Assembly (NCBI RefSeq): GCF_000714935.1
Contig: NZ_JMIR01000006.1
Span: 1 to 64,000 of the forward strand
Reading direction: 5' to 3'
Length of the DNA: 64,000 bases
Origin: Tumebacillus flagellatus
GTDB taxonomy: Bacteria > Bacillota > Bacilli > Tumebacillales > Tumebacillaceae
In this document: one piece after another, positions 39,741 through 48,712 of the stretch
How positions within the stretch are numbered: position 1 is the first letter of the stretch
Layout of the letters: each line of letters opens with the position of its first letter
Notes under the pieces: model-generated
What the model saw: only the letters and a program-made list of their open reading frames with translations
Told to the model about the DNA's origin: nothing
The model's database searches: none
Position numbers and translations under genes: made by a program

Positions 39741-41888
39741 TTGGAAACATATGAAGGACGCGTCAAGAAAGTGACGTTTCAAGCGGAGGACGACGGCTAC
39801 ACGATCGCCACGCTGGAAACGGAAGACTCCAAGTCGATTTTGACGATCGTGGGTCTCATGCCCGGGATCAGGGAACGAGACCCCGTCCGCGTGTCCGGCA
39901 CGTGGACGCGCCACGACAAGTTCGGCCCGCAGCTGCAAGTTCAGACGTGGGAGAAAGTGATTCCCCAGACGGTCGACGGCCTGTTGGACTACTTCTCGTC
40001 CGGCGCGGTCAAGGGCATCGGCAAAGCGACCGCCCGGAAGATCGTCGGTCACTTCGGGCTGGAGACGCTGAACGTGTTGGAGCGCGCTCCCGAGCGGCTG
40101 ACGGAAATCGAAGGGATCGGCGAGAAGAAAGCGGAGCGGATTCTGGCGAGCTTCCGCGAACACCGCGGCGTGCAATCGCTCGTCTACTATCTGGCGTCCA
40201 AGGGCGTCTCGACCGGTATCGCCGGGCGCATCTACAAACGCTACGGCGCCCAATCGGTGTCGGTCTTGGAAGAGAACCCGTACAGGTTGGCAGACGAAGT
40301 GCCGGGCATCGGCTTCAAGACGGCCGACGCGCTCGCGCAGCAGATCGGCATCCCGCCGCTCGCGCCCTCGCGCTTGAAGTTCGGACTGAAATTTGCGCTC
40401 TCAACCGCCGCCGACGAGAGCGGTCACGTCTACCTTCCGCTCCAAGAGCTGCTGGAAAAAAGTATCAGTCTGCTCGGCCCCGACACTGCCCCGCATCTCC
40501 CTGCCGCGCTGCAAAGTTTGACGGAAGAGCGCACCGGCGGGGTCAAAGTGGAGAACGGGCGGGTCTACCTGACCGGCTTCTATCTTATGGAAGAAAAAAC
40601 AGCCGAGCGCCTGCGCGGGCTGATCGACGCCGAAAGCGCCATCGACGAACTGGACGCGGGCGTGATCGACGACGTGGAGCGCGAAGAAGGGCTCTCGCTG
40701 GCACCGCTGCAGCGCGAAGCTGTGGAGGCCGTGCTGACCGAGCGGCTCGTCGTCGTCACAGGCGGCCCCGGCACCGGCAAGACAACGACGGTCAAAGCGA
40801 TGATCGCCGCGCTCGCCAAACAGCGCATCCGCCCCGTGCTCGCCGCCCCGACCGGGCGAGCGGCGAAACGCATGACGGAAAGCACCGGCGTGGAATCGAA
40901 AACGTTGCACCGCTTGCTCGAATACGGGCAGGTCGAGGGCGAAGGCTTGAAGTTTCAACGCAACGAAGACAACCGGCTGGAAGGCAAAGTGTTTATCGTC
41001 GATGAAGCGTCGATGATCGACCTGTACCTTTTTTATTGCTTGTTGCGGGCGCTGCCCGACGACGCGCGGCTGGTGCTGTGCGGCGACATCGACCAACTGC
41101 CGAGCGTCGGCGCGGGCCGGGTCTTGCAGGATGTGATCGACTCCGGCCGTGCCAAAGTGGTACGCTTGCTGACGATCTTCCGCCAGGCGGGAGAGAGCTA
41201 CATCGTCAAAAACGCGCACCGCATCAACCAAGGGCAGTTGCCGCAGTCGGCGAAGGATTTCTTTTTTGTGGAACAGCGGGGTGTGGACGACGTGATCGCG
41301 TACGTGCTCGATCTGGTCACGCGCCGTCTGCCGAACTATTTGCAGGGAAATCCGCTCGACAACATCCAAGTGCTCGTGCCGATGCGCAAGGGGCCGCTGG
41401 GTGTGGACGCGCTGAATCTGCACTTGCAAGCGGCGCTCAACCCGAAGTCGTTGGACAAGCGAGAACACAAGCAGTTTCGCGAAGGCGACAAAGTCATGCA
41501 AATTCGCAATCATTATCAAAAGGACGTCTACAACGGCGACGTCGGACGCATCGTGTCGCTCGACCCGGACGAGGAAGACCTCACCGTCGAGTTTCCCGAA
41601 GGCGGCGAGTCGCGGCTGGTGACGTATCAAGCGGGCGAATGGGATCACTTGACGCTCGCGTACGCCGTGTCGGTGCACAAGAGCCAAGGCAGCGAGTATC
41701 CCTGCGTCGTGTTTCCCGTCGTGTTTCAGCACCGGGTGATGCTCCAACGCAACTTGCTTTACACCGGCGTCACGCGGGCGAAGCAGTTGGTCATGCTCGT
41801 CGGAAACAAAGGCGCGTTGCAATACGCTGTGCAGAACGCCGACAACCAACACCGATACTCCGGTCTCTGCGATCGGATTTCACACTAG
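39741..41888 (+). CDS. recD2: RecD2-type ATP-dependent DNA helicase
   Basis: A 715-residue helicase of superfamily 1B. The N-terminal OB-like part begins METYEGRVKKVTF; a helix-hairpin-helix region has GIGKATARKIVGHFGLETLNVL and IEGIGEKKAERIL. Walker A is VTGGPGTGKTTTVKAMI (near 340), then FIVDEASMIDLYLFY and a C-terminal AVSVHKSQGSEYPCVVFP. RecD2 acts in replication-fork and repair transactions and lacks RecBC partners. It begins with TTG eight bases after an AGGTG. It sits between phoU and phoP, an unusual place, and is slightly short for the family. Confidence 0.93.
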   Translation: METYEGRVKKVTFQAEDDGYTIATLETEDSKSILTIVGLMPGIRERDPVRVSGTWTRHDKFGPQLQVQTWEKVIPQTVDGLLDYFSSGAVKGIGKATARKIVGHFGLETLNVLERAPERLTEIEGIGEKKAERILASFREHRGVQSLVYYLASKGVSTGIAGRIYKRYGAQSVSVLEENPYRLADEVPGIGFKTADALAQQIGIPPLAPSRLKFGLKFALSTAADESGHVYLPLQELLEKSISLLGPDTAPHLPAALQSLTEERTGGVKVENGRVYLTGFYLMEEKTAERLRGLIDAESAIDELDAGVIDDVEREEGLSLAPLQREAVEAVLTERLVVVTGGPGTGKTTTVKAMIAALAKQRIRPVLAAPTGRAAKRMTESTGVESKTLHRLLEYGQVEGEGLKFQRNEDNRLEGKVFIVDEASMIDLYLFYCLLRALPDDARLVLCGDIDQLPSVGAGRVLQDVIDSGRAKVVRLLTIFRQAGESYIVKNAHRINQGQLPQSAKDFFFVEQRGVDDVIAYVLDLVTRRLPNYLQGNPLDNIQVLVPMRKGPLGVDALNLHLQAALNPKSLDKREHKQFREGDKVMQIRNHYQKDVYNGDVGRIVSLDPDEEDLTVEFPEGGESRLVTYQAGEWDHLTLAYAVSVHKSQGSEYPCVVFPVVFQHRVMLQRNLLYTGVTRAKQLVMLVGNKGALQYAVQNADNQHRYSGLCDRISH

Positions 41889-41916
41889 CAGGTACACATC
41901 CAGGAGGTGTTCCCCC

Positions 41917-42615
41917 ATGGCGGCTTCCCGCATTCTGGTGGTAGATGACGAAGAATCGATTTCCAAACTGGTCGAGTACAATTTGCAGCAAGCGGGATTT
42001 GACGTGCTGACGGCCGACACCGGCACGCGCGCGTATGAAATTTTGCAAGAGACGCCGCGCCCGGACTTGGTCGTGCTCGACTTGATGCTGCCGGGCATCG
42101 GCGGGATGGAGCTGTGCCAGCGACTGCGCAAAGAGGGCATCTCCACGCCGATCATCATGCTGACAGCCAAGGAGGACGAGGTCGACCGCATCTTGGGTCT
42201 GGAGATGGGCGCGGACGATTACGTGACCAAGCCGTTCTCGCCCCGCGAACTCGTCGCCCGCGTCAAAGCGGTGTTGCGCCGCGCCAACGAAGACAGCGGC
42301 GAAGAAGAGGGCGTGTACAACTGCGGTGAGATCCTGCTGGATGTGAACCGCTACGAAGTCTCCATTCGCGGACAGCACGTCGATTTGACGCCGCGCGAAT
42401 TTGAACTGCTGCATTACCTCGCCAAGCACATGGGCCGCGTGATGAGCCGCGACCACTTGCTCGACAAAGTGTGGGGGTATGAATTTGCGGGCGACACCCG
42501 CATCGTCGACGTGCACATCTCGCACTTGCGCGACAAGTTGGAGCGCGACCCGAAACAGCCGGAGTACATCAAAACGGTGCGCGGCGTCGGCTACAAACTC
42601 GTTCGGGGTGAATGA
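41917..42615 (+). CDS. phoP: OmpR-family response regulator PhoP
   Basis: A 232-residue regulator. The receiver has ILVVDDEESISKLVEYNL, PDLVVLDLMLPGIGG (phospho-Asp near residue 54) and DDYVTKPFSPRELVARV. The winged helix has LTPREFELLHYLAKHMGRVMSRDHLLDKVWGY and VDVHISHLRDKLE. CAGGAGGTG is eight bases upstream. Its stop overlaps the phoR start. The Pho box before pstS and the neighbouring pst genes support the PhoP assignment. Confidence 0.92.
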   Translation: MAASRILVVDDEESISKLVEYNLQQAGFDVLTADTGTRAYEILQETPRPDLVVLDLMLPGIGGMELCQRLRKEGISTPIIMLTAKEDEVDRILGLEMGADDYVTKPFSPRELVARVKAVLRRANEDSGEEEGVYNCGEILLDVNRYEVSIRGQHVDLTPREFELLHYLAKHMGRVMSRDHLLDKVWGYEFAGDTRIVDVHISHLRDKLERDPKQPEYIKTVRGVGYKLVRGE

Positions 42616-44408
42616 TGGGACTCAGGGGCATTCGCGGAAGGATCGTGCTGACCTATGTGGTTCTCATCGGGTTGGCGCTCTCGGTCTTCGGGGTGTACAC
42701 CCTGCAATTCATTGAAAAAATGTACATGGATTCCATGCAGGATCGAGTCCAGGAAGAAACTTCCCTGCTCGCCAAATGGGTCGTTCCGTATTTGAAATTG
42801 AACGAAGCGCACGAACCGTCCACAGAGCTGCAAGACATGGTCTCGCGCACGTCGCTGGAAACGGGCGGGCGCGTCACCGTCCTCGACACGGAGGGCAACG
42901 TGTTGGTCGATTCGCGTCTGGACAGCGAATCGTCGGAAAACCAACTGCGCTTGCCGGAAGTGTCGGCGGCGGTGCACGGCACGACGGGCACGAACGTGCG
43001 CAAAGCGTCGTACTCGCAGTTCAACATGCTCTACCTCGCCGTCCCTGTGCTCGGCGACGACAAGCCGGTCGCCGTCGTGCGCATGGCGGTGCCGCTGGAA
43101 GTCGCGCACGACACGCTGACGTGGCTGTGGGGGCGTATCGGGATTTCGCTGTTGATCGTAGCCGTCCTCGCGTCGCTGTTCGGCTTGCGGTTTGCGCACG
43201 GCATCGCCGCTCCGATTGAAGCGATCACGCAGACGACGCGCAAGATCGCCGAGGGCGCGTTCGACGAGCGGGTGTACCAGCGCGGGCGGGATGAACTCGG
43301 CTTGATGGCCGATTCGATCAACGCGATGGCGGCACGCTTGTCCGATCAGATTGAAGACCTCACGCAGCAAAAAGGCAAAGTGGAAGGGATTCTCTCGCAC
43401 TTGGTCTCCGGCGTGTTCGTCGTCGACCGCTCGGGGCGTGTGACGATGGTCAACCAAGCGGCGGAAAAACTGATCGGCGTCAAAGCGGACGAGATGATGC
43501 AGAAGTGGCACTGGGAGGCGGGCGGCAACTTCGGGCTGTCTTCCTTGGTCGACGAAGCGATCCTCGTCGGCACGGAGCAGAAGAAGGAAGTGACGTTTTA
43601 CAAGCCGGTTGAGCGCACCGTCGAAGTCTACATCACGCCGATTCACTCCAACTACAACCGCATTGCCGGCGCGGTGGTGCTGATGCACGACGTGTCCGAC
43701 TGGCGGCGCTTGGAGCGCATGCGCAGCGAATTTGTCGCCAACGTCTCGCACGAATTGCGCACGCCGATCACGGCGGTGCGCGGGTTCTCGGAAACTCTGC
43801 TCGACGGCGCGATGGAAAACCCGGAGATCACCAAGCAGTTTTTGCAGATCATTCACGATGAATCGACGCGCTTGACCCGCTTGATCAACGAGCTGTTGGA
43901 ACTTTCCAAGATCGAGTCCGGGCACATCCAGTTCCGCTTGGGGACGGTCGACTTGGTGAACGTGGTGGAGCGCACGCTGGTGCAGTACCGCCACCAAGCC
44001 AAGCAAGCGGACGTTCAGCTTTCGATGCAACTTCCGCCGGGCAAAGTCGAGTTTGAAGCGGACGCCGACCGCGTGCAGCAAGTGCTGATCAACCTGCTGG
44101 GCAACGCCATTGCGTACACGCCCGCCGGCGGTCATGTCACGGTGCGCGTGGAAGACTTGGGCGACGAAGTGCTGATGGAAGTGCAAGACACGGGGATCGG
44201 GATTCCGGAAGAAGATCTGCCGCGGCTGTTTGAGCGCTTCTACCGCGTCGACAAAGCGCGAGCCCGCCGCTCCGGCGGCACCGGACTGGGCCTCTCGATC
44301 GTCAAGCACATCCTTGAGGTGCATCACGGGCGGGTGGACGTCTCCTCGAAAGTCGGAGAGGGAAGTCGGTTTCGCGTGTACTTGCCCAAGAAGCAACCGG
44401 AAATGTAA
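42612..44408 (+). CDS. phoR: Sensor histidine kinase PhoR
   Basis: A 598-residue membrane kinase. TM1 lies at about 10-35, an extracytoplasmic PAS-like sensor at 40-165, TM2 at about 178-198, then HAMP (EAITQTTRKIAEGAFDERV), a PAS domain (VSGVFVVDRSGRVTMVN), HisKA with EFVANVSHELRTPITAVRG near residue 378, and the ATPase domain (NLLGNAIAYTP, VQDTGIGIPEEDLPRLFERFYR, GGTGLGLSIVKHI). The start overlaps the phoP stop; an alternative ATG is one codon on. It would sense phosphate status through PhoU/Pst or wall precursors. Confidence 0.92.
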   Translation: MMGLRGIRGRIVLTYVVLIGLALSVFGVYTLQFIEKMYMDSMQDRVQEETSLLAKWVVPYLKLNEAHEPSTELQDMVSRTSLETGGRVTVLDTEGNVLVDSRLDSESSENQLRLPEVSAAVHGTTGTNVRKASYSQFNMLYLAVPVLGDDKPVAVVRMAVPLEVAHDTLTWLWGRIGISLLIVAVLASLFGLRFAHGIAAPIEAITQTTRKIAEGAFDERVYQRGRDELGLMADSINAMAARLSDQIEDLTQQKGKVEGILSHLVSGVFVVDRSGRVTMVNQAAEKLIGVKADEMMQKWHWEAGGNFGLSSLVDEAILVGTEQKKEVTFYKPVERTVEVYITPIHSNYNRIAGAVVLMHDVSDWRRLERMRSEFVANVSHELRTPITAVRGFSETLLDGAMENPEITKQFLQIIHDESTRLTRLINELLELSKIESGHIQFRLGTVDLVNVVERTLVQYRHQAKQADVQLSMQLPPGKVEFEADADRVQQVLINLLGNAIAYTPAGGHVTVRVEDLGDEVLMEVQDTGIGIPEEDLPRLFERFYRVDKARARRSGGTGLGLSIVKHILEVHHGRVDVSSKVGEGSRFRVYLPKKQPEM

Positions 44409-44443
44409 ACGCATCAAGAGAATCAAAAAAATCAAGTAAAAGC

Positions 44444-44470
44444 AAGCACATCCGCACAGGATGTGCTTTT
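44444..44470 (+). terminator. phoPR terminator
   Basis: GCACATCC pairs with GGATGTGC around a 5-base loop, followed by four T. Confidence 0.8.
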
Positions 44471-44494
44471 GCCGTTTGGAAACGAACAACCCCC

Positions 44495-44523
44495 TTGGGG
44501 GATTTTGCTAAATCGGGTATACT
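44495..44523 (+). promoter_or_regulatory. Sigma-A promoter of the degV gene
   Basis: TTGGGG, a 17-base spacer and TATACT, about 55 bases before the start codon. Confidence 0.55.
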
Positions 44524-44578
44524 GTACACACGGAATTGTAAGAAAAGGGATCGATTTTTACATAGGAGGGACTCTTCC

Positions 44579-45421
44579 ATGAGCAAAATCGCGTTGGTAA
44601 CGGACAGCGCCGCTTACCTGCCGCTTGATATTCTTGAGCAATACAACATCACCGTCGTGCCGCTGATGGTCAACTTCGGAAACGACTCCTACCGCGAGGG
44701 CTTTGACATCACCTCGGACGACTTCTACGTGCGACTCGCTTCGGAAAAAGCCCTGCCGACCACCTCTCAACCGGTCGTGGGAGAGTTGGTGACCAACTTC
44801 GAAAGACTCCTGAAAACGCACGACAGCGTGATCGCGGTCTTGCTCTCCAGCGGCTTGTCCGGCACCGTGAACTCGGCGGAAACGGCTGCCAGGATGGTCG
44901 GCGGCGACATCTCGGTCATCGACTCGAAGATCACCGCATGGGGCCAAGCCTACATGGTGCTCGAAGCTGCCAAACTGCGCGAAGAAGGTCTGTCCAAGGA
45001 CGAGATCGTCTCCCGCTTGCTTCAGTTGCGCGACCAGATCGGCGCGTACTTTGTCGTCGATTCCTTGGAACACTTGCATCGCGGCGGCCGCGTGTCCGGC
45101 GTTTCGGCGATGCTCGGCTCGTTGCTCCAAGTCAAACCGGTGCTGCGGGTCAACGACGGCAAACTGGAAATGTTCGAAAAAGTCCGCACCCGCAAAAAAG
45201 CCCTCGCCCGCGTCATCGAACTCATGCATGAGAAAGTCGGCACCGACGGCAAACTTCACGCGTCCGTCGTCTACTCGGACGTGAAAGCGGACGGCGAAGC
45301 GTTCCTTGCGCAAATGCAAGACGCATTCCCGGAAGCACAATTGGAACTGACCCAGCTCGGCCCGGTCATCGGGACGCACGTCGGCCCCGGCCTGCTTGCG
45401 GTCATCTACGCGATCCGATGA
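44579..45421 (+). CDS. DegV-family fatty-acid-binding protein
   Basis: A 280-residue cytosolic protein. The N-terminal KIALVTDSAAYLPLDIL, the central LLSSGLSGTVNSAETAA with SVIDSK, and the C-terminal GPVIGTHVGPGLLAVIY are the DegV landmarks. Members bind one fatty acid and can serve as the binding subunit (FakB) of fatty acid kinase. The ATG at 44579 is nine bases after TAGGAGGG. It overlaps comF by four bases. A fatty-acid-type enzyme set follows within 1 kb, which may be more than coincidence. Confidence 0.9.
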   Translation: MSKIALVTDSAAYLPLDILEQYNITVVPLMVNFGNDSYREGFDITSDDFYVRLASEKALPTTSQPVVGELVTNFERLLKTHDSVIAVLLSSGLSGTVNSAETAARMVGGDISVIDSKITAWGQAYMVLEAAKLREEGLSKDEIVSRLLQLRDQIGAYFVVDSLEHLHRGGRVSGVSAMLGSLLQVKPVLRVNDGKLEMFEKVRTRKKALARVIELMHEKVGTDGKLHASVVYSDVKADGEAFLAQMQDAFPEAQLELTQLGPVIGTHVGPGLLAVIYAIR

Positions 45422-46137
45422 AGCAGAGCGGCTGGCGGGAGGCGTTGCTGAACTTGCTGTTCCCGCGCCCGTTGCATTGCCTGCTGTGCCGCCAAAACTT
45501 CACACACACCACCGAAGAGGCGGTTTGCGCTCTCTGCTTGGCACAAGTCCAAGCGAGCGCACCGCCTCTTTGTCGTTCGTGCGGCAAACACTCGCCGGGG
45601 CGGTCGGTCTGCTACGACTGCCGCCGCCGGGAGGAGTCGTTTTTTCTCAAAGCTTGCTCGTACGGTCCCTATCACGGCAGACTTCGCGAACTGATACTCG
45701 CGTTAAAAAAAGACCGCCGCACGGAAGTCTTGCCGATTCTCACCGGATATCTCGCCGACGTTTGGGCGGGGCAGTTGGCAGACCGCGACATCGCACTGTT
45801 GGTGCCGGTGCCGATTTCCGAAGAGAAGCGCCGCGAGCGCGGGTTCAACCAAGCGGGATTGTTGGCGCGGGAATTGGGACGTGCGGTTCGGGTGGACGTG
45901 TGTGAAGCGTTGAAGTGGCTCGGCAAACGACGGGCGCAAATCGCGCGGGATCGGCAGCAGAGGTTGGAAGGCATGGAGGGGGAACTGGGGCTTACGGAAT
46001 TCAGCATGGAAGTCGCCGGCAAAGTCGTTTGTCTGCTGGACGACGTGTACACGACAGGCGCAACGGCAAACGCCTGCGCAAAAAAACTGCACGAAGCCGG
46101 GGCGCGGGCGGTGTACGTGTTGACGGTGGCGAGGTAG
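45418..46137 (+). CDS. comF: ComF-family phosphoribosyltransferase-like protein
   Basis: A 239-residue protein with an N-terminal zinc-binding cysteine set (CLLCRQNF, CALCLAQ, CRSCGKHSPGRSVCYDC; residues 20-65) and a C-terminal phosphoribosyltransferase domain with VCLLDDVYTTGATANACAK. ComFC-type proteins act in the cytosol during natural transformation. The start overlaps the degV stop. In Bacillus comFC is followed by yvyF; here three extra genes intervene. Confidence 0.9.
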   Translation: MKQSGWREALLNLLFPRPLHCLLCRQNFTHTTEEAVCALCLAQVQASAPPLCRSCGKHSPGRSVCYDCRRREESFFLKACSYGPYHGRLRELILALKKDRRTEVLPILTGYLADVWAGQLADRDIALLVPVPISEEKRRERGFNQAGLLARELGRAVRVDVCEALKWLGKRRAQIARDRQQRLEGMEGELGLTEFSMEVAGKVVCLLDDVYTTGATANACAKKLHEAGARAVYVLTVAR

Positions 46138-46213
46138 AGGCTTTAGACTGGTTTTGTTAACCTGCTTTTCTTGTGCGGTTGACAATTTGATTGAGGACGA
46201 AGGATGGAGACAG

Positions 46214-46630
46214 ATGGCGTCTGAAGACGTGTTGCGCATCTTGGCGCACCGAGCGCCTTTTTTATTTGTGGAATCTGTGGTGGAGTTGGTGCCGGGAGAG
46301 CGGGCCACGGCGAAATCGCATGTTCCAAGTGTTGACTTGCAAGCGCTAGGCGCAGGTCTTCTCCCGAGCGTCCCGCTCTGGTACGCCGTTGAATTTCTCG
46401 CGCAGACGGGCGCGCTCGCCGTGTTGTCGGCAGCGTCTGTCGGAGAACGGACGCTGATGACGGGCTTGGACGACTTTACGCTGTTCGAGGCGGGCAACGT
46501 CGACGAACCGCTGTACGCCGAAGTCGCGCTGCTTGGCGAGCGGCGCGGCATCGGCAAACGCCAGGGCACCGTCTGGCAAGGAACGCGCAAACTCGCAGAA
46601 GGGCTGGTGTGGTATGCCAGAGTCCGGTAA
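46214..46630 (+). CDS. FabZ-like hotdog-fold 3-hydroxyacyl-ACP dehydratase
   Basis: A 138-residue protein with the FabZ/ApeI-type opening LAHRAPFLFVESVVELVPGE and the second-strand helix PLWYAVEFLAQTGALAV. His12 and Glu60 stand where the catalytic pair of the hotdog dehydratases is found. The ATG at 46214 is chosen over an upstream one because GGATGGAG precedes it. It overlaps the ketoreductase gene by 17 bases. It would remove water from a 3-hydroxyacyl thioester in a small elongation cycle. Confidence 0.75.
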   Translation: MASEDVLRILAHRAPFLFVESVVELVPGERATAKSHVPSVDLQALGAGLLPSVPLWYAVEFLAQTGALAVLSAASVGERTLMTGLDDFTLFEAGNVDEPLYAEVALLGERRGIGKRQGTVWQGTRKLAEGLVWYARVR

Positions 46631-47369
46631 GAAACGCATCGCGCTCGTCACCGGCGCGTCCGGCGCGATCGGAGGCGCTGTGGCGGAACTCTTGGCGCAA
46701 CGGGGCGAGGATGTCTATCTGGGATATCGCTCGCAGCGGGAGAGCGCCGAAGCACGGGCGGCGTATCTGCGCGAAACGTATGCCGTCCAAGCAGTCGCCC
46801 TTCCGCTGGAGTTGCTCGACCGGGAGAGCATTCGCCGCGCCGTGCAACAGATTCACGAGCAAAGCGGAAGGCTCGACATCCTCGTGCACAGCGCGGGAGT
46901 GGCGCGCGATAAACTGTTGATTCAAACGCAGGAGCGGGACTTCGACGAGTCGCTGGAGATTCATACCGCGTCGCTTTTTCGACTGTTGCAAGCGTGTCTC
47001 CCCGTCATGCGCTCGCACCGGTACGGGCGGATCGTCGCGTTCACGTCGTACGCCGCGCTGCACGGCCGCGCCGGACAATCGGCGTATGCGGCGAGCAAAG
47101 CCGCGCTGATCGGGCTGATCAAAGCGGCGGCGTTGGAAGAGATCCCGCACGGGATCACGCTCAACGCCGTCGCACCGTCCGTCACCGAATCGGCGATGAC
47201 CGACGCCCTCTCGAATTCCGAACGAGCACGCCTGCTTGCCGCGATTCCGATTGGACGGATGCAAACGTCCGCAGAAGCGGCGCGGTTGGCGGTCTGGCTG
47301 ACTTCTCAAGAAGCGTCCTCCATTTCCGGTCAAGTCTTGGAGGCCGATACTCGAATGCACAGGTGGTAG
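46614..47369 (+). CDS. FabG-like 3-oxoacyl-ACP reductase (SDR)
   Basis: A 251-residue short-chain dehydrogenase. The cofactor motif is VTGASGAIGGAVAE (12-25), followed by VHSAGVARD (usually NNAG; here HSAG) and the catalytic Ser145, Tyr158 and Lys162 in SYAALHGRAGQSAYAASKAAL. The C-terminal LTSQEASSISGQVLEADTRM is typical of FabG. It lies inside the preceding gene's end and seven bases before the ketosynthase gene, so the three are translated together. Confidence 0.85.
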   Translation: MPESGKKRIALVTGASGAIGGAVAELLAQRGEDVYLGYRSQRESAEARAAYLRETYAVQAVALPLELLDRESIRRAVQQIHEQSGRLDILVHSAGVARDKLLIQTQERDFDESLEIHTASLFRLLQACLPVMRSHRYGRIVAFTSYAALHGRAGQSAYAASKAALIGLIKAAALEEIPHGITLNAVAPSVTESAMTDALSNSERARLLAAIPIGRMQTSAEAARLAVWLTSQEASSISGQVLEADTRMHRW

Positions 47370-47376
47370 AGCCCAT

Positions 47377-48648
47377 ATGACAAAAACAAACTCCACGCGA
47401 CGCCGCGTCGTCGTGACAGGCATCGGCGCGGTCACTCCGTTTGGCGCGGGCGTGCCGCTGTTTGCCGACGCGCTGCGGGCGGGGCGAAGCGGAATTTCCC
47501 TCTTGAGACAACTGGATACGTCCGGCGTGCGCACGAAGGGCGGCGGAGAAGTTCCGTTTTTTCCGGAGCCGGGGGAGTTGCGGTTTGTGCAATTCGCAAG
47601 GCTTGCCTGGCAGGAAGCGTGGAACCAAGCGGGCTTGCAAGGGGCGGTCGATCCGGCGCGCCTCGGCGTGCTGCTCGGCACTTCGCGCGGCGCGATTCGC
47701 GAACTGGAATTGGCGCACGTCTTGCGGGACGGAAGAGATCCGGCTGCGTGCGGGTTTCGTTTTGGAGACGGTGCAGTTCCGGAACTCTCGCAATTGTTGC
47801 CCAAGCTGTTCCCTCTGTTCGGCTCTTCCGGGCTCGGCGCAACACTTGCGAAACTATGCGGGGCGGCGGGGCCGGTCGGCACGATGTCGGCCGCTTGCGC
47901 GTCCGGCACGATTGCGATCGGCGAAGCGGCGCAGTGGATTCGCGAAGGCCGCTGCGACGCCGTGATTGCGGGCGGTGCGGAAGCGCCGTTCACGCCGGTA
48001 TCGTTTGCCGGCGTCTGCTCGTCCAAAGCGATGAGCGAGCGCTGGGAAGACCCGGCGTCCGCATGCCGGCCGTTTGACCGCACGCGCGACGGCTACGTGA
48101 TGGGCGAAGGGGCGGGCGTGCTGATCCTCGAAGCCGAAGAGCACGCACGCGCCCGCAACGCCAAGCCGCTGGCGGAACTTCTCGGCTATGCGCAGACGGA
48201 CGACGGGTCGCACATCACCGTTCCGACGGGGGTCGGGCTTGCCGAAGCGATCGCGGGCGCGTTGCAAGACGCGGGTGTCGCGTCAACCGATCTCGACTAT
48301 ATCAACGCGCACGGAACGGCTACCGTGCTCAACGACCGCTTTGAAACCCTCGCCGTGAGGAATGCACTCGGCAAGCACGCCGATCTCGTGCCGATTTCGT
48401 CCACGAAGTCGATGACGGGACATCTGCTCGGGGCCGCCGGAGCGGTGGAAGCGATCGCGACGATCTTGGCGCTTTGCGAAGGGTTTTTGCCGCCGACGAT
48501 CAACCATCGCGAGCCCGATCCGGCTTGCGGTCTTGATGTGGTGCCAAACGTCGCCCGCGCCGCGCGGCTGCGGACGGCGATGTCGCAGTCGCTCGGGTTC
48601 GGCGGTCACAACGCCGTTTTGGTGATGCGCCGATTTTCAAGAGTCTGA
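47377..48648 (+). CDS. FabF-like beta-ketoacyl-ACP synthase
   Basis: A 423-residue ketosynthase with intact Cys174 (SAACASGT), His312 (NAHGTAT) and His349 (MTGHLLGAAG), the Cys-His-His triad of elongating KAS II enzymes. The N-terminal RVVVTGIGAVTPFG and C-terminal SQSLGFGGHNAVLVMRR are typical. No acyl carrier protein, acyltransferase or thioesterase gene is nearby. The set may use the housekeeping carrier protein to make a special acyl chain, as aryl-polyene-like sets do; the product is unknown. Confidence 0.88.
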   Translation: MTKTNSTRRRVVVTGIGAVTPFGAGVPLFADALRAGRSGISLLRQLDTSGVRTKGGGEVPFFPEPGELRFVQFARLAWQEAWNQAGLQGAVDPARLGVLLGTSRGAIRELELAHVLRDGRDPAACGFRFGDGAVPELSQLLPKLFPLFGSSGLGATLAKLCGAAGPVGTMSAACASGTIAIGEAAQWIREGRCDAVIAGGAEAPFTPVSFAGVCSSKAMSERWEDPASACRPFDRTRDGYVMGEGAGVLILEAEEHARARNAKPLAELLGYAQTDDGSHITVPTGVGLAEAIAGALQDAGVASTDLDYINAHGTATVLNDRFETLAVRNALGKHADLVPISSTKSMTGHLLGAAGAVEAIATILALCEGFLPPTINHREPDPACGLDVVPNVARAARLRTAMSQSLGFGGHNAVLVMRRFSRV

Positions 48649-48654
48649 ATCATC

Positions 48655-48683
48655 TTTTGCATCCTGAGAACGTCTGATATAAT
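48655..48683 (+). promoter_or_regulatory. Extended -10 promoter before yvyF
   Basis: A perfect TATAAT (48678-48683) preceded by TGA (TGn extended -10), with a weak -35 TTTTGC 17 bases upstream. It separates the flagellar unit from the ketosynthase gene. Confidence 0.6.
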
Positions 48684-48712
48684 AAATGACGAATGGGACA
48701 GGAGGGTGAAGG

